Below are positions 1 to 11,280 of a stretch of DNA of 64,000 bases, one piece after another. Made by a program: the position numbers and the translations under genes. The notes under the pieces were generated by a model that worked only from the letters and a program-made list of their open reading frames with translations, ran no database searches and was not told where the DNA came from. The stretch's first letter is position 1. The number at the start of each line of letters is the position of its first letter. Origin of the DNA: Topomyia yanbarensis (lineage: Eukaryota; Arthropoda; Insecta; Diptera; Culicidae); contig NC_080672.1 of assembly GCF_030247195.1 (NCBI RefSeq), positions 347,756,413-347,820,412 of the forward strand, in the 5' to 3' direction.

Positions 1-408
1 CTTGAGCGTTTTTTCAACACGTCATATCTGCAATTAGTTACTCTCTTTGTTTACTTTCTCTTCTGTTAATAATTCGGTCACTTTAACATTTATCCCTCAA
101 CTCTTTACATAATATGCTAGTTAAAACCACCGTCTTTCGATCTGTACTGTAAAATAAGTGAAAAGTGTTATAGTGACGCCGTAAAAATCGAAAGAGAAAG
201 TAAACAAAGAGAGTAACTCATTGCAGATATGACGTTTTGAAAAAACGCTCAAGAACTCTTTGCATAATATGCTAGTCAAAACCACCGTCTTTCGATCTGT
301 ATTGTAAAATAAGTGAAAAGTGCTATAGTGACGTCGTACAAAACGAAAGAGAAAGTAAACAAAGAGAATCACTCATATCAGATATGTCTTTTTGAAAAAA
401 CGCTCAAG
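1..408. repeat. 155-bp tandem duplication inside a small TIR element
   Basis: Positions 99-253 and 254-408 are two adjacent direct copies of 155 bp, differing at scattered bases and sharing the words AACTCTTT, ATAATATGCTAG, ACCACCGTCTTTCGATCTGT and AAAAAACGCTCAAG. The first ~65 bases of the window are the reverse complement of the right part of each copy: CTTGAGCGTTTTTT at 1 pairs with AAAAAACGCTCAAG ending at 253 and again at 408. The simplest reading is a small non-autonomous TIR element (1-253) whose right half was duplicated. The element starts exactly at the window edge, so its left boundary is not proven. Short open frames over this region are not taken as genes. Confidence 0.75.
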
Positions 409-934
409 ATATATATTTTTGCAGTAAACCAGGTCAAAAAACAACATGCATTACTGCCAATTCAGGAGCATATAAGCTATAAGTATCTTTCAAGCTTAAC
501 TATCAGTATGTTACTGATTTCGATCGAATTTAAGGCAAGTACGAAGGGTCAATAAACACTGGCTAGTGATTGAATCGTATATGGTGATTATTTAGTGAAT
601 AAAAACTACGCTTGTTGAATTTGCGTGGTAGACGAAAAGGAACGAGAAATTATCATTATCGGCTGTCTGCGTCTCTTCAATTTTTTTCCTCACTCTCCCT
701 CGTCACTGTTGTTGGCACTCACTATGCTCAGTTTCGGTTGCTCAATTTCTCTCAACCTGAAAAAGACGATCATTTTGATTTGTGACCGAAGCTTTGCGTA
801 CATTTTGAAGAAAAAGTGATAGTCATGATTTTGTGCAATTCTGCAAGCTATATCTTGAATTTTCTTGAATTGTTCTTTTTTGTTCATCTATCTCCGATGG
901 GATGTTTTATCCATGATTCATGATTATACAGGCT

Positions 935-990
935 ATGTATGTACTGTGGTTGGGAATCGAACACAAGTCGGCTAAGTACAATACATACAC
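935..990 (-). repeat. tRNA-like or SINE-like T-arm remnant
   Basis: On the minus strand the sequence reads TAGCCGACTTGTGTTCGATT followed by CCCAACCACA. The GTTCGATTCC core is the classical pol III B box. No acceptor stem or cloverleaf can be drawn around it, so an intact tRNA gene is unlikely. A fragment of a tRNA-derived SINE is the better guess. This rests on one short motif. Confidence 0.25.
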
Positions 991-1513
991 CATCCTCAAA
1001 AATGCGTCAGAATATATAATAGATTCCAGGCATGTTGTTCAAATGTTTTAGTTTTTCCACGATTCATAATACCATTGGACATCATCATTGTTAATGGGCA
1101 ACTGTACAATTTACGGGTTTTTCTTTCAATGATTCATGATAACCTTTTTTATGAATATAACATTTTTATATAAGTATTGGTGTATAATCTTCGTAAAAAT
1201 TTCATGTATCTCAATGTGTTTCAAATTACTGTATCATATTGGTTTTCATCATTACTGTCACAGGGTAATATCGAAAATTTTCCTACAAACATTGAATAAA
1301 AATAATAATCATCATATACATCCATCAAATTTCATTCAAGTTGACAATGGATCCAACATGGAAAACGAGTTTACAAAATTAAAAATAACAAACTCCAATT
1401 GTTCTCAACATCCACGGGGAAGATACGAATATTCAAGTCCAAAAGTGTTTCATCCTGTCGTCGGTTATCTGAGCTATCGTCGTATGGTTTGGTTCCAGCT
1501 AAAATCACTTCAG

Positions 1514-1519
1514 TTTATT
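1514..1519 (-). promoter_or_regulatory. Candidate poly(A) signal of the Ras-like gene
   Basis: TTTATT on the plus strand gives AATAAA on the minus strand, 71 bases beyond the GTPase stop codon. Position and motif fit a polyadenylation hexamer, but such hexamers are common in A/T-rich DNA and no transcript evidence is available. Confidence 0.35.
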
Positions 1520-1589
1520 GTGCATTCTTTAGAACGACTCTCCTACGCATTCCATCCCAAACATCCCATAATGGATGTGTTCCAACAGT

Positions 1590-2802
1590 CTACTGAACCG
1601 AGCAGGAATGTCGTTTCAAGTACAACTTCGCCGAATTTACTCCTTTGTGGGTTTGGTTGGTGTAACTTGGAAGCGATTTCCGTCTCCGTCGAACCGCTGG
1701 ACTAAGATTGTACTCGATGTTCGCTTGGCGCAGTAGTTGCTTGAAAACGGTCAGTATTCCATCGTTGTTCTTGGCTGAGCATTCAGCATAACCGCAGCCC
1801 CATTCCAGTGTTGCCTTTGCTTGAGCAGCTCTTAGAGAAATTTTACGTTCCTCTTCCAGGACGTCGCACTTATTGCCAACAACCACAATGGGAACGAACA
1901 AACCTCGGGCCTCAACGATCTGAAAAAGGAACAGTAATTTTAGAACACATCCATTGATTATAATGGTTTACATATAAAAAATTTTCCCCGATATCCTCTA
2001 TATTATAAAAATCGTAGGAAAAGTCAAAAAAATTTCAATCTTAAAAATTAAACAAAAAATGTTAACTGTCGATGAACATTTGTAGTAAAATGTTTTACAG
2101 TTCAAGGCTTTGCAACAAAACAGGTGCAGTGCCTTACTAGGCCGTTATTTAAACACACAAAACCTTTTTTTTAAATATTCAGTTCAGATTACTGGATGAA
2201 TATCAATAAAATTAATTCAATTTTTACTTTTAGTGCACGAATTGCCAAATTGGTAAACAAAAACTTCTAAACAACTCCGATAATTGAAAAAAAAAATAAA
2301 AAAAGGGTAATTTCAGAAAAGTTTTCATAGATTTTTTATTGTTGGATAAGAGAAGAATCCAATGTTTTGCAAACTTGTGTTCTTTGGGTGCTACTTGCCA
2401 AAAATGTACCTGTTCTCTCAATCGCTCGACCTCGTGCCACGTTTCCTCGTCATCCACGGCGTACACCAAAATGAACGCACCGCTCGTATTGATGGATAGA
2501 GCTCTCATTGCCGGAAACTGGTACGAACCGGAAGTGTCCAGTATGTCCAAGGTCAGACAGGACCCGTCCGGCAGCTCGTACTCTCCTCGGTGCATTTCCT
2601 CTATCGTTTGTTTGTACCGTGAGAGGTACTTTTCGTACAAAAACTGCGAAATGATAGAGGACTTGCCGACCCGGGCCGCGCCCATCATCGTCACCCGGTG
2701 GCATTCCTTCTTCGGTGTCACCGGTTCGCATTCGTTGGCCCCTTTGGCCGACTTGTTGCTAGCCAACGACGGGACTCGGAGCCTGTGGCAGGTTCCGGGC
2801 AT
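1590..2802 (-). CDS. Ras-family small GTPase, RASD/Dexras-like, two exons
   Basis: Two exons, 2410-2802 and 1590-1919, are joined by a 490-bp intron with a GAACAG|GTAC donor and a TTTTTCAG acceptor, phase 0, giving 240 residues. All G motifs are present: P-loop GAARVGKS at 41-48, switch-I Thr66 in YKQTIEE, DTSG at 89-92, NKCD at 147-150 and CSAK at 178-181. A polybasic run (RRRRK, ~208-212) precedes a terminal CaaX box, CSVQ (237-240), predicting farnesylation and membrane attachment. Known of the family: RASD1/Rhes also have substitutions at the positions of Ras Gly12 and Gln61. Here these are Ala43 and Ser93, so slow intrinsic GTP hydrolysis is inferred. A ~36-residue N-terminal extension precedes the G domain. 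The start ATG has A at -3. Sub-family is by resemblance; another insect Ras-like branch is possible. Confidence 0.9.
1920..2409 (-). other. Intron of the Ras-like gene
   Basis: A 490-bp A/T-rich intron with GT at 2409-2408 and AG at 1921-1920 on the minus strand. The splice joins LREQ to IVEARGLF, a normal G-domain continuation, which supports both sites. Reading on into the intron from exon 1 gives unrelated residues and then a stop. Confidence 0.85.
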
Positions 2803-4429
2803 TATTTGTGTGAGAGCAATTTTTGCGATTTTTTATTTCGCTTCTAACTGATTAAAATTTGGTTCTGATTGGAACGGCTTCTGTTGACAGATGTTATAGA
2901 TGCACTGCAAGGTTACATAAAGACAAACAGTTTATTAGTATGACGACTGTCAATGTATGCAACAGTGGCTATTATTCAATTCAATAACTTTCGAATCAGA
3001 CATTGTCATTCTCACTCACTCACGCGAGCAGGGAATGATTCGATGTCCATATCATCCGGATTAGATGAGCAATGCTATTTTCCGTCTTCTCAGAAAGCAT
3101 GAGAATAATTTTTTCGATCCAATTTATATAATGGAGATAAAATATCTAATTCATTGGTGACAAAACAGAAAATAACGCAGAATAGACTTGTTTTTTAAGG
3201 TGCGTTGTTAGCACCAGCAAGGCAGCTATCGTAAAAAAGACACGGTGATTAACTCATTAGCTCATTCAGCGGTGGAGTGGAAGATATTAAATTTCACTTA
3301 TCCGAAGAACTTGTTGTGAGTTGTAGTGGCTATGCACGTAGAATAATGAGTTTTCGTTGTATTTGGTTTTCTTCCAAATCTTTTGCCAATTAGATTGAAT
3401 AAGACCAAGCCTGCTAGAAACATATTGAATCCGCATACATGGAAAAATTCCATATTTTGTTATTCATTTATCAGGATATCATTACAAAATACCATCATTA
3501 TCATCAACGTGGTCAAACAACCAAGACTGCAGAGTAAGTTTCGGTGCGGGTCTTTCAAGTTCTCTACGTTGTTTGATGACTGAGAATTATTGTGATGATA
3601 TTATCAGTTAAAACAAACAAGTAAAGCTGCAATAACGATTGCTTTAAAATATATCGTTTTATTGGACTAATTTTGTTTTCTAGCATCATCAGCATAATTT
3701 TAGCTGGTCTTTTTTCGGCATTCGCACTGTATGCTCAATTCACTGTGTCATGCTTTATCAGCCTTCCGATGTCAGCATATTTATACACTTGGTACAGCTT
3801 GTGGTTCATACGTCTTTGCCACTATTCGCTGTGCTGCCGAGCATTGAACTATTGAAGAATTTTTTTTCCCAAACGCACCGAGTCCTTGATAATCTGTCTC
3901 CTTCCAAGACCACGTCTAATTGCCATATAGAGCTACGAAGAGTATCAACGAGTTCTGCATAGCAAGTTTTGTGGGCGTCCGTAGGCTACGGGACTTAAGA
4001 TGACTATATAAATTGTAGAAAGTCCTGTTTAACAGGCGCAACATGTCTTTTTACCTCGCGACTCACGTCGTTACCGCATATCATTAATGTTCCAGATATA
4101 TGAACTCGACTATAACCTCCTATCGTACCTCATCCATTTGCAGATCGGAACCAATATCATGTGGATCGCCTCATTCACTACCAGTTGCCAAGTACTTTGT
4201 GTAGTCAGAGTTCATAGTTCTAATTTTCTACCTGTATCTGAAAACAAAAAAAACAAATGAATGAATATTATATTTTTGATAACAAATCGGTTCATAAACG
4301 CTGTTAGTCAGCATCCTAATTCTTGACTCACTGAAACAATATCATATATAGACAAAAATTTGGCGGGAATGTTGAGATAACATGCTAAAATTTACCCTGC
4401 ATAATTCATCCCCGGTTGAAAACTAGAGA
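2803..4429. other. Upstream flank of the Ras-like gene; no gene seen
   Basis: This stretch should hold the 5' UTR and promoter of the minus-strand GTPase gene, but no clear TATA box or initiator could be placed. The short open frames (3383-3583, 3673-3855, 3750-3962) show no recognisable domain. No strong inverted or tandem repeat was noticed. Confidence 0.4.
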
Positions 4430-4680
4430 TGGTCGGATTCGGGTTTTTGGACCCGAAACCCGGACCCGACCTGAACCCGACGGGTTTCGGTTCGGGTTCT
4501 GTAAATTTAAGCTTCTCGGGTTCGGGTCGGGTTCCGGGTTTTCAAATTTGAAATTCTCGGGTTCGGGTCGGGTCCGGGTTTATGAAATTTTGGACTTTCG
4601 GGCTCGGGTCGGGTTCGGGTTTTTCAAATTACAAATTATCGGGGTCGGGTCGGGTTCGGGTTTTGAACAAAACAACCCAA
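4430..4680. repeat. TTCGGG/TCGGGT minisatellite-bearing element, copy 1
   Basis: The core is several imperfect ~50-bp units, each made of TTCGGGTTCGGGTCGGGTT followed by a short A/T-rich piece such as TCAAATTT. The left edge reads AGAGATGGTCGG and the right edge CCAACCAT, a weak terminal inversion. The repeat encodes Arg/Gly/Phe-rich or Pro-rich peptides in several frames, an artefact. A second copy lies at 7040-7250 and a decayed third at 53236-53316. Confidence 0.7.
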
Positions 4681-5113
4681 CCATTTCATAACACTGTTTG
4701 CGTCTATACACAAAACGCAGTCTTATTTGTAGTAGTGAATTATACTTCGTAATACGAATGGATGACACATATAACCGTACCAAATGTTAGCACCTCTGAA
4801 TCGCTAGAATTCGTCGTATTTTCTGGTGCTCAAATATTGTATTTTTTCATTCTTGCATAAAATTCCGTCTCTTCAGATTCGCAAACTGCCTGAATTATTT
4901 AATTTTTTAAACGAACATTCATGAAAGATCATTCAACAATACGTGTTTCACATCTAAAATCTCTTTGCGTATTATTTTTCATGATAATTAGTAATAAACC
5001 AAGTCTACAGGAATTTATCGGAAAATATCGGTACAACTTTCTATAATGGAATATAAATTTCGACAAGTACTTTAAAACCGATACTTAGGCCGCGGCGACT
5101 TTTTCTCTACGTA

Positions 5114-5142
5114 AACGGTTTTGTGGGGTACATTCGTACCCC
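5114..5142. repeat. GGGGTACATTCGTACCCC palindrome, copy 1
   Basis: AACGGTTTTGT followed by the near-perfect 18-bp palindrome GGGGTACATTCGTACCCC (5125-5142). The same words, in the same orientation, recur about 790 bp downstream at 5900-5928. The two may be parts of one dispersed element. Confidence 0.6.
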
Positions 5143-5899
5143 AGAACGAAAATCGCTCTAGTATGTTTAATTTTTACTAAATTTATAATTAAATTGGATA
5201 GTTTTATTCTAAAATCATTCGTAAAGTAACCTGTTTAAAAATATTCGTGTTTTGGCTATTTAATTAGGTAATATTACATTTTGTATAGAACAAGTCTTTA
5301 AAATACGTCAAAATTCTCTTTTTTTCTTCATGTTGCTATAACTCCGGTAGTTTCAAATCGATTTTGACCATTTATACGACGTTGTAAAGCTTATTAAATT
5401 TCCTTTCGAACATTTTTTTTCAAAAACCGGTCAAAAAGTATATTTATTCCGATGCTTTTTTAAAACCAAACGCCAATACAAACGTTAAAAATACAGCAAT
5501 ATGCAGTAACAGAGATGAAACAGGAAGGCATCGAAGGAATAGGTAGAGCCGGTGCATTGTACGTGTATATAAAGTAAGTATGTTCCAGAGCCTGGGCTGC
5601 AGAAGATAACGATTCGAATGATGCGTCTTGCATAGTATATACAAATCATATTCACGAATGTGTTTTGACTCTTTCATCCGCAAAAGCAAAAATTACGATA
5701 CCGATCCAAACGCATTTTCTAGTTGCTTTGCTATAGTGCTTTGTTATACCAAATAACAGATACTATTATTCAGCAGAGTTGATACTTATACAATTTTACA
5801 CAAGTTTCTCGCTTACAATGTATCGATATTTTGCTTTTAAAAAATATATATATAATTTTTTTTTTTTGAATTATGTACACATGACAAAACACTAACGCT

Positions 5900-5928
5900 A
5901 ACGGTTTTGTGGGGTACATTTGTACCCC
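5900..5928. repeat. GGGGTACATTTGTACCCC palindrome, copy 2
   Basis: Second direct copy of AACGGTTTTGT plus the palindrome (5911-5928), with one base changed in the loop (TTT for TTC). The stem bases are unchanged. Confidence 0.6.
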
Positions 5929-7039
5929 AAACAAACTTTAAGCAAGCACTGTTAAATTGGTCAAATGAAACAAATAGGTTGTACCTGCCTTCACGGAAGT
6001 TTTATAATCAAATTGGTTTATGATAAAGATTTCTTGCAATTCTTGCAATAAACTGTAACGGAAAAATAAGGATTTGGACTCATAAATTTGGTGGTACTTT
6101 GGTGTCATTATGGCGGCTCAAATTTAAAAAGGGCACATTATTTTTTTAAAAGCAGATAGTTTAGGCCAAATTTATTTTCTAGAAACTGTCTTTGTTCCAT
6201 CAGACCTAAACCTAGCTTCACTTCCGCCAGGTTTCGTTGTTCATGACACTCATATGGTGATGAGATAATAGCATCATTATCAAATTAGTGGTACATATAT
6301 GATACAAGCACTTTCTGTCAGATTGTTCCCGGGCTGAGCTGTTGCATGATCCGGATTCCTTCATGAAAATACATGAATTTCCACGAACTTAACAAAATGA
6401 TCGCAAAAATTTTGTGTGTTCTGTTGAAGCCATTAACGGATTTTTAAGTTTGGAGTCGTTCCGAGAGCTCCATTGGAGATGTCGAAGCATCTCTATAGGC
6501 GCGCATACCGTATAATCTGAAGCATAAAGTAACGTCAGAAAATGATTGATACCCTTCGATACAGGTTTGACCGTTCCAACCGTGACGTCATGTAAACTGT
6601 CGAATATGAATTGCCAATTGCCATAGCTTAATTTAATACATGTAATAAACTATACGAAACTGCCTTGCAGGAATGGTTTCTGATAAAAAATCAGAAATTT
6701 TGGTTAATTACGACGGGCAAGGTTGTTGGAAATTGTGACCATTAAGCTTTCTGTTTCCCCATGAGTTGGCCGTCGATTTAACTTAATTTCCGGTTAAGAT
6801 ATCAATGATTTATCAAGTTTCTCAGCACGTTACAAATTTGACGTTCAATAATAGTAAATATAAATACGGATTCTACTCGGTAGTGATTTGTTTTTTCCAA
6901 ATGCAGATATAACTCAATGCGTACGGTGCTACTTCAGATTCGAGTGATTCTACTATTCTTAGATGAGTCAAGGGTCCAGCTCGGGTGCCTAGAATTAAAA
7001 ATCTTCGAGATCTTTGGTTGATTCTCCGTATTAGCAAGT

Positions 7040-7250
7040 TGGATTCGGATCGGGTTTCTCAAATTTTAAATTTTCGGTTTCGGGTCGGGTTCGGGTTTTT
7101 AAGTTTTAAAATGTTCGGGGTCGGGTCGGGTTCGAGTTTTTCAAATTTTATAATTTCGGGCTCGGGTCGGGTTCGGGTTTTTAAATTTTCATGCGCTCGG
7201 GTTCGGGTCGGGTTCGAAAAAATTGAAACCCGACCGTCTCTATTGAAAAC
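7040..7250. repeat. TTCGGG/TCGGGT minisatellite-bearing element, copy 2
   Basis: Four to five imperfect units of TTCGGGTCGGGTTCGGGTTT separated by A/T-rich spacers, as in copy 1. The right edge reads CCCGACCGTCTC, which is the inverse of the GAGATGGTCGG left edge of copy 1. This supports the two loci being the same family with short terminal inverted repeats. Confidence 0.65.
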
Positions 7251-8998
7251 CACTAGACTAGTCAATTAAATTATTTGAAAAATTATGGAAAAGCCACATT
7301 TAGTAGTTATAAAAAGAGAAATGATTGTTGTGATGCATTAAGAACACAACTCAAAATGTAACATTGGTGTCAGAGTTGTAAATAATCGAAAAACTTTTTT
7401 GACTGCTGAGAATGCAACTGATGCGAATCGTACTGGTTGGAATACGAATAAATATTAATTCAATAATCTGTTTGACTCATTCAATTAAATATAGTATAAC
7501 AGTATGAACTTTACCATATATCTGCAAAAATGTTTTAAGATGTTGTTTTTTGTTGTTGAATGTAAGACCAAAATGTCTTCGCCTACATTGTGCCAGGGTT
7601 TACTAAGATTCGTTGTTGTACTTTCTTTTTACGCAATAATCGGTAATTCTGTCATAGGACTGTTTTATGAAATACATTATTTGTACGTCTATGGAGTGCA
7701 TAAATAAAGATAAATGAATTCATAAGCCTGCCTATGACATTCTAAATCGTTTAATGGCATCGTCAAAAAGCTGGTTCATATGCCGAGACTTATGAAATTC
7801 TCAGATGCTTTTTGCTCGGTGTAGTTAACAAGCGGTGTGGGCATTGTTGCCAGTACTTCGGTTGAAAAAAAATGTCCCATGGTTGCCAGAATCACAATTT
7901 GTGCAATGTGTTCAACAGATGTCGTTAGTATACCGTGGGCCACGGCTCACAGAAACGAGGCTTGCTACTCCGCGAATTGACAGTTTTCGGTGACGTCAGA
8001 GAAATCGTTGAGATAAACAATCGAATTTCTCGAAAGTTGTTAATTGACAATATTTGAGCTCTTATGGTGGAAAAAATAGTGTGAAATGGATTCTTGACGT
8101 AAATTACGCCATAATTACACTAGACACAGTGGATAATCAGTGCATCTATATGATTATTAGCGTAAATCGGGAATTTAGCTGCATGCCATAGAAAACATAT
8201 CCCACCGTAATTTTCTGTTCACAGCAAAGGTATTGAACATCGGCATAGCTTCCTTGTGATTTATCAGGTGTCGATCATTCGTTAGCAGCAAACAATAAAT
8301 GAATTTAATGTAATTGTTTTCGCCGACGATTTCCATGACGCGCGCTCGTCAAATGTTTACACTTTAACGAGCTAGCCTAGTATATGTAAGCCGTGCCGTG
8401 GGCGACGATTTTTTTTTTGAATTTTCTTCGAGCTGTTAGGTCTGTTTGTCTGTGCTTAGGTTGTATGGTATGGCTTCATTTACACTCTTTTATTTAATCT
8501 TAGTTTGGACTCTTTCAAAAGCAGTAAAAATATAAGAAAACTTCCACTTGCTTATTGTGTTCTGTGTGAGAAGATATAACTAGAAAAGGGTACAAATTGG
8601 GTTTATATATTCTTTTCTTTTCCTCTTGTTAAACTAACTAAAAAATTGTGGCAAATTAAACAGCTTCACTTATTTTGATAGCCATAAGTAAACTTACTTA
8701 CTTGCCCTCATTTGGTTTGTGTGCAACATTGGCCATAATATTGCTCATAAAGGTCGAAAAGTTGATTCAAATTAATGAGATGTATGCAAGAGGAATACGA
8801 CGGCCCTTTACAATGTTTTCATTTGGCTTCAGGATGCAGCCATTTCTGCAATGACAGGTACTAACGTCTTAGACCGGACTAAAATCAAAGATAATACCGT
8901 GTGGCGGTACCAACTAGCTTCAAGCTTACCGCTATCAGTGGCCTAGCGCGAATGCCGGAAAGATAGCTTTAAACACCTTGGATTGCTGGAACTTCTGA
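7251..8998. other. A/T-rich intergenic DNA, no gene recognised
   Basis: The open frame at 7504-7707 has no recognisable domain. Around 7930-7960 (CCGTGGGCCACGGCTCAC) and 8383-8402 (GCCGTGCCGTGGGCGACG) there is a weakly inverted G/C-rich pair, too degenerate to call an element. Confidence 0.35.
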
Positions 8999-9565
8999 TT
9001 AACCCTCTAGTGCCCAAATTTTTTTTTTGGCTTGAAAAAACTTTTGGAGGCGGGCCTCGTGATGAGAAAAACGAAAATAATGTTGAAAATTCTTGGAAGT
9101 AATGAATTTTTCATTAAGGCCTTAAAATAAGTAAACCGCCTAGAGGCGGTGTTGGGCACCTGGGCGAATAAAAAACAAAAACTTTTCTTTCTTCTCCTTA
9201 CTTCAACATAAGCGAATAAGATGGTTTCTTATATTTTGGACTCCATCAGAACGCAAAATACCTAAGCTGTAAGGAGTATTTCTCTAGTGCTTTGGTTGTT
9301 TAATTATTGACTTCTAATTTATAGTAGGGGAGACCAGGGTCTGCTGGCGATGGTTTCACTTATCATGTTTTATGTTTTTAATTTAAGAAGATCGTGTGAA
9401 AGTGAATGCGTTGCATAAAAGAGCGGACTATTGTCTGCATTACAGAATTTTAAATATGTGACGCGAAAATCTCGCCAGTTTACGACTATACGCACAATGA
9501 TGCCACCTGGCTACTTTTGATGATAAAGTATGTATCGCGTGAGATGTTTTTGATTAAAACTGCAA

Positions 9566-10761
9566 TTTTTTTTTATTTATTAACAGATTAAGGCCGAAGT
9601 GGCCTGTGCCGTATACAAAAGATTCATCCATTCCACTCGGTCCATGGCCGCGCGTCGCCAGCCACGCAGTCTGCGAAGGGTCCGCAAATCGTCTTCCACC
9701 TGGTCGATCCATCGTGCTCGCTGCGCGCAACGTCTTCTTGTACCGGTCGGATTGCAATTGAGAACCGTTTTCACCGGGCTATTGTCCGACATTCTGGCTA
9801 CGTGCCCGGCCCACCGTAGTCGTCCGATTTTCGCGGTATGACAGATGGGCGGCTCCCCTAACAGCTGATGCAACTCATGGTTCATTCGCCGTCTCCATGT
9901 GCCGTCTTCCATCTGCACTCCACCGTAGATGGTACGCAGCACTTTCCGTTCGAAGACACCAAGTGCGTGTTGGTCCTCCACGAGCATGGTCCAGATCTCG
10001 TGCCCGTAGAGAACTACCGGTCTAATCAGCGTCTTGTAGATGGTCAACTTCGTACGACGGTGAACTCTGTTCGACCGAAGTGTCTTGCGGAGGCCAAAGT
10101 AAGCACGATTCCCTGCCACGATGCGTCTACGAATCTCTCTGCTGGTATCATTGTCGGCGGTCACCAGTGAGCCCAAGTACACGAACTCTTCAACCACCTC
10201 GATTTCGTCGCCACCGATGCAAACTCGAAGCGGGCGGTTCTCATTCTCTTCTCGTGAACCTCTTCCTATCATGTTCTTTGTCTTCGACGTGTTGATGGCA
10301 AGTCCGACGCGCTTGGCTTCTCTTTTCAGTCTGATGTAGGCTTCCTCCATCTTCTCAAAGTTTTGTGCAATAATATCAACGTCATCGGCGAAGCCAAATA
10401 GCTGAACGGACTTTGTGAAAATCGTACCACTCGTGTCGATCCCTGCTCTTCTTATTACACCTTCCAGCGCGATGTTGAATAACAGACACGAGAGACCATC
10501 ACCTTGCCGTAACCCTCTGCGTGATTCGAAGGGACTCGAGAGCGTCCCTGAGACACGTACTACGCACATCACCCGATCCATCGTCGCCTTCACTAATTGC
10601 GTCAGTTTGTCCGGGAATCCGCACTCGTGCATAATCTTCCATCTCTCGATCGATAGTGTCGTATGCGGCTTTGAAGTCGATGAACAAATGATGTGTGGGC
10701 ACATTGTACTCGCAGCATTTCTGCAGTACTTGACGAAGAGCGAACACCTGGTCCGTGGCAG
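9566..10761 (-). pseudogene. 5'-truncated LINE reverse-transcriptase relic
   Basis: Minus-strand frames encode the palm and C-terminal part of a non-LTR retrotransposon reverse transcriptase. The motif-A region (LFIDFKAAYDTIDR) is in one frame (10499-10768), and the rest (GLRQGDGLSCLLFN, FADDVDII catalytic box, YLGSLV, WAGHVARM) follows in the other frame to a TAA at 9580-9582. The frameshift lies near 10650. No endonuclease or upstream domain is present. The 3' end carries AATAAATAAA and a run of nine A on the minus strand (9566-9574). A 7-bp TTGCAGT (minus) flanks both ends, at 9559-9565 and 10762-10768, a likely target-site duplication. The WAGHVARM tail suggests the RTE clade, tentatively. 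Confidence 0.8.
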
Positions 10762-11042
10762 ACTGCAAATCAATGATACTTGTTATTATTTTTCAGCCTC
10801 AATGCTCCTGAATTTTAATTTCGGCGCACAATTTGTATTCAAAAGCTAAATTTTCGATTTTTTTTAATTTTAAGAAATTCCGAAGTAAACAAACAAAAAA
10901 AACAAATTTTACTTGAGGTAACGTATATTACATATACGGCCAAGGAAAGTTATTTTCGCGCGCTATCGAAAAATCTAGTCATTCGTGGAATAGCTTTGAA
11001 CTCGTCCTAAATAACAAAAATGCTGAAATTTAAAAACGTTAC

Positions 11043-11280
11043 CTAGGGTAATGAGCCTATTTTCGTCATAACCATGTAAAACCGTTGGTTAGAGCGGCGT
11101 TAACCATCTTTGTTCAACGTATTGGTTCAAATGGCGATTTTTGATATCATAATGGTTCATAAGAAGAAAGCAAAGATATTGATGCCAATTCATACGCATT
11201 GCATCAATTGTATTCCGAGTAATTAATGAAATTGTGAGGCACCCTTCATAATACGACTAAAGTAGGCTCTTCACTCTAAT
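11043..11280. repeat. Small TIR repeat, TAGGGTAATGAGCC ends (copy 1)
   Basis: The left end reads TAGGGTAATGAGCCTATTTT and the right end AAAGTAGGCTCTTCACTCTA, an imperfect inversion. A related copy at 50722-50917 has ends TAGGGTAACGAGCTTAT and AAATAGGCTCTTTACCCTA. No coding capacity. Confidence 0.5.

Larger units (their letters stand above)
409..1589. other. A/T-rich stretch without a recognised gene
   Basis: No supported gene. Short open frames at 625-819 and 690-887 overlap on opposite strands and resemble nothing I recognise. Around 940-985 the minus strand carries TGTTCGATTCCCAACC, a good match to the pol III B-box or tRNA T-arm, listed separately. At 1514-1519 the minus strand reads AATAAA, 71 bases after the stop of the neighbouring GTPase gene, so its 3' UTR probably lies here. 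Confidence 0.4.
4681..7039. other. A/T-rich intergenic DNA with a duplicated palindrome
   Basis: No gene is supported. The main structure is the pair of GGGGTACATTYGTACCCC palindromes listed separately. The open frame at 5444-5689 has no recognised domain. The remainder is unremarkable A/T-rich sequence. Confidence 0.4.

Noticed and set aside
1136..1705. 189-codon plus-strand frame
   Set aside because: Its 3' part overlaps the antisense of GTPase exon 2 and the rest has no domain; judged a shadow frame.
2339..2851. 170-codon plus-strand frame and 93-codon alternate minus frame
   Set aside because: Both are antisense or out-of-frame shadows of GTPase exon 1.
4416..4691. Arg/Gly/Phe-rich frame resembling an RGG protein
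   Set aside because: Encoded entirely by the TTCGGG minisatellite and equally open on the other strand.
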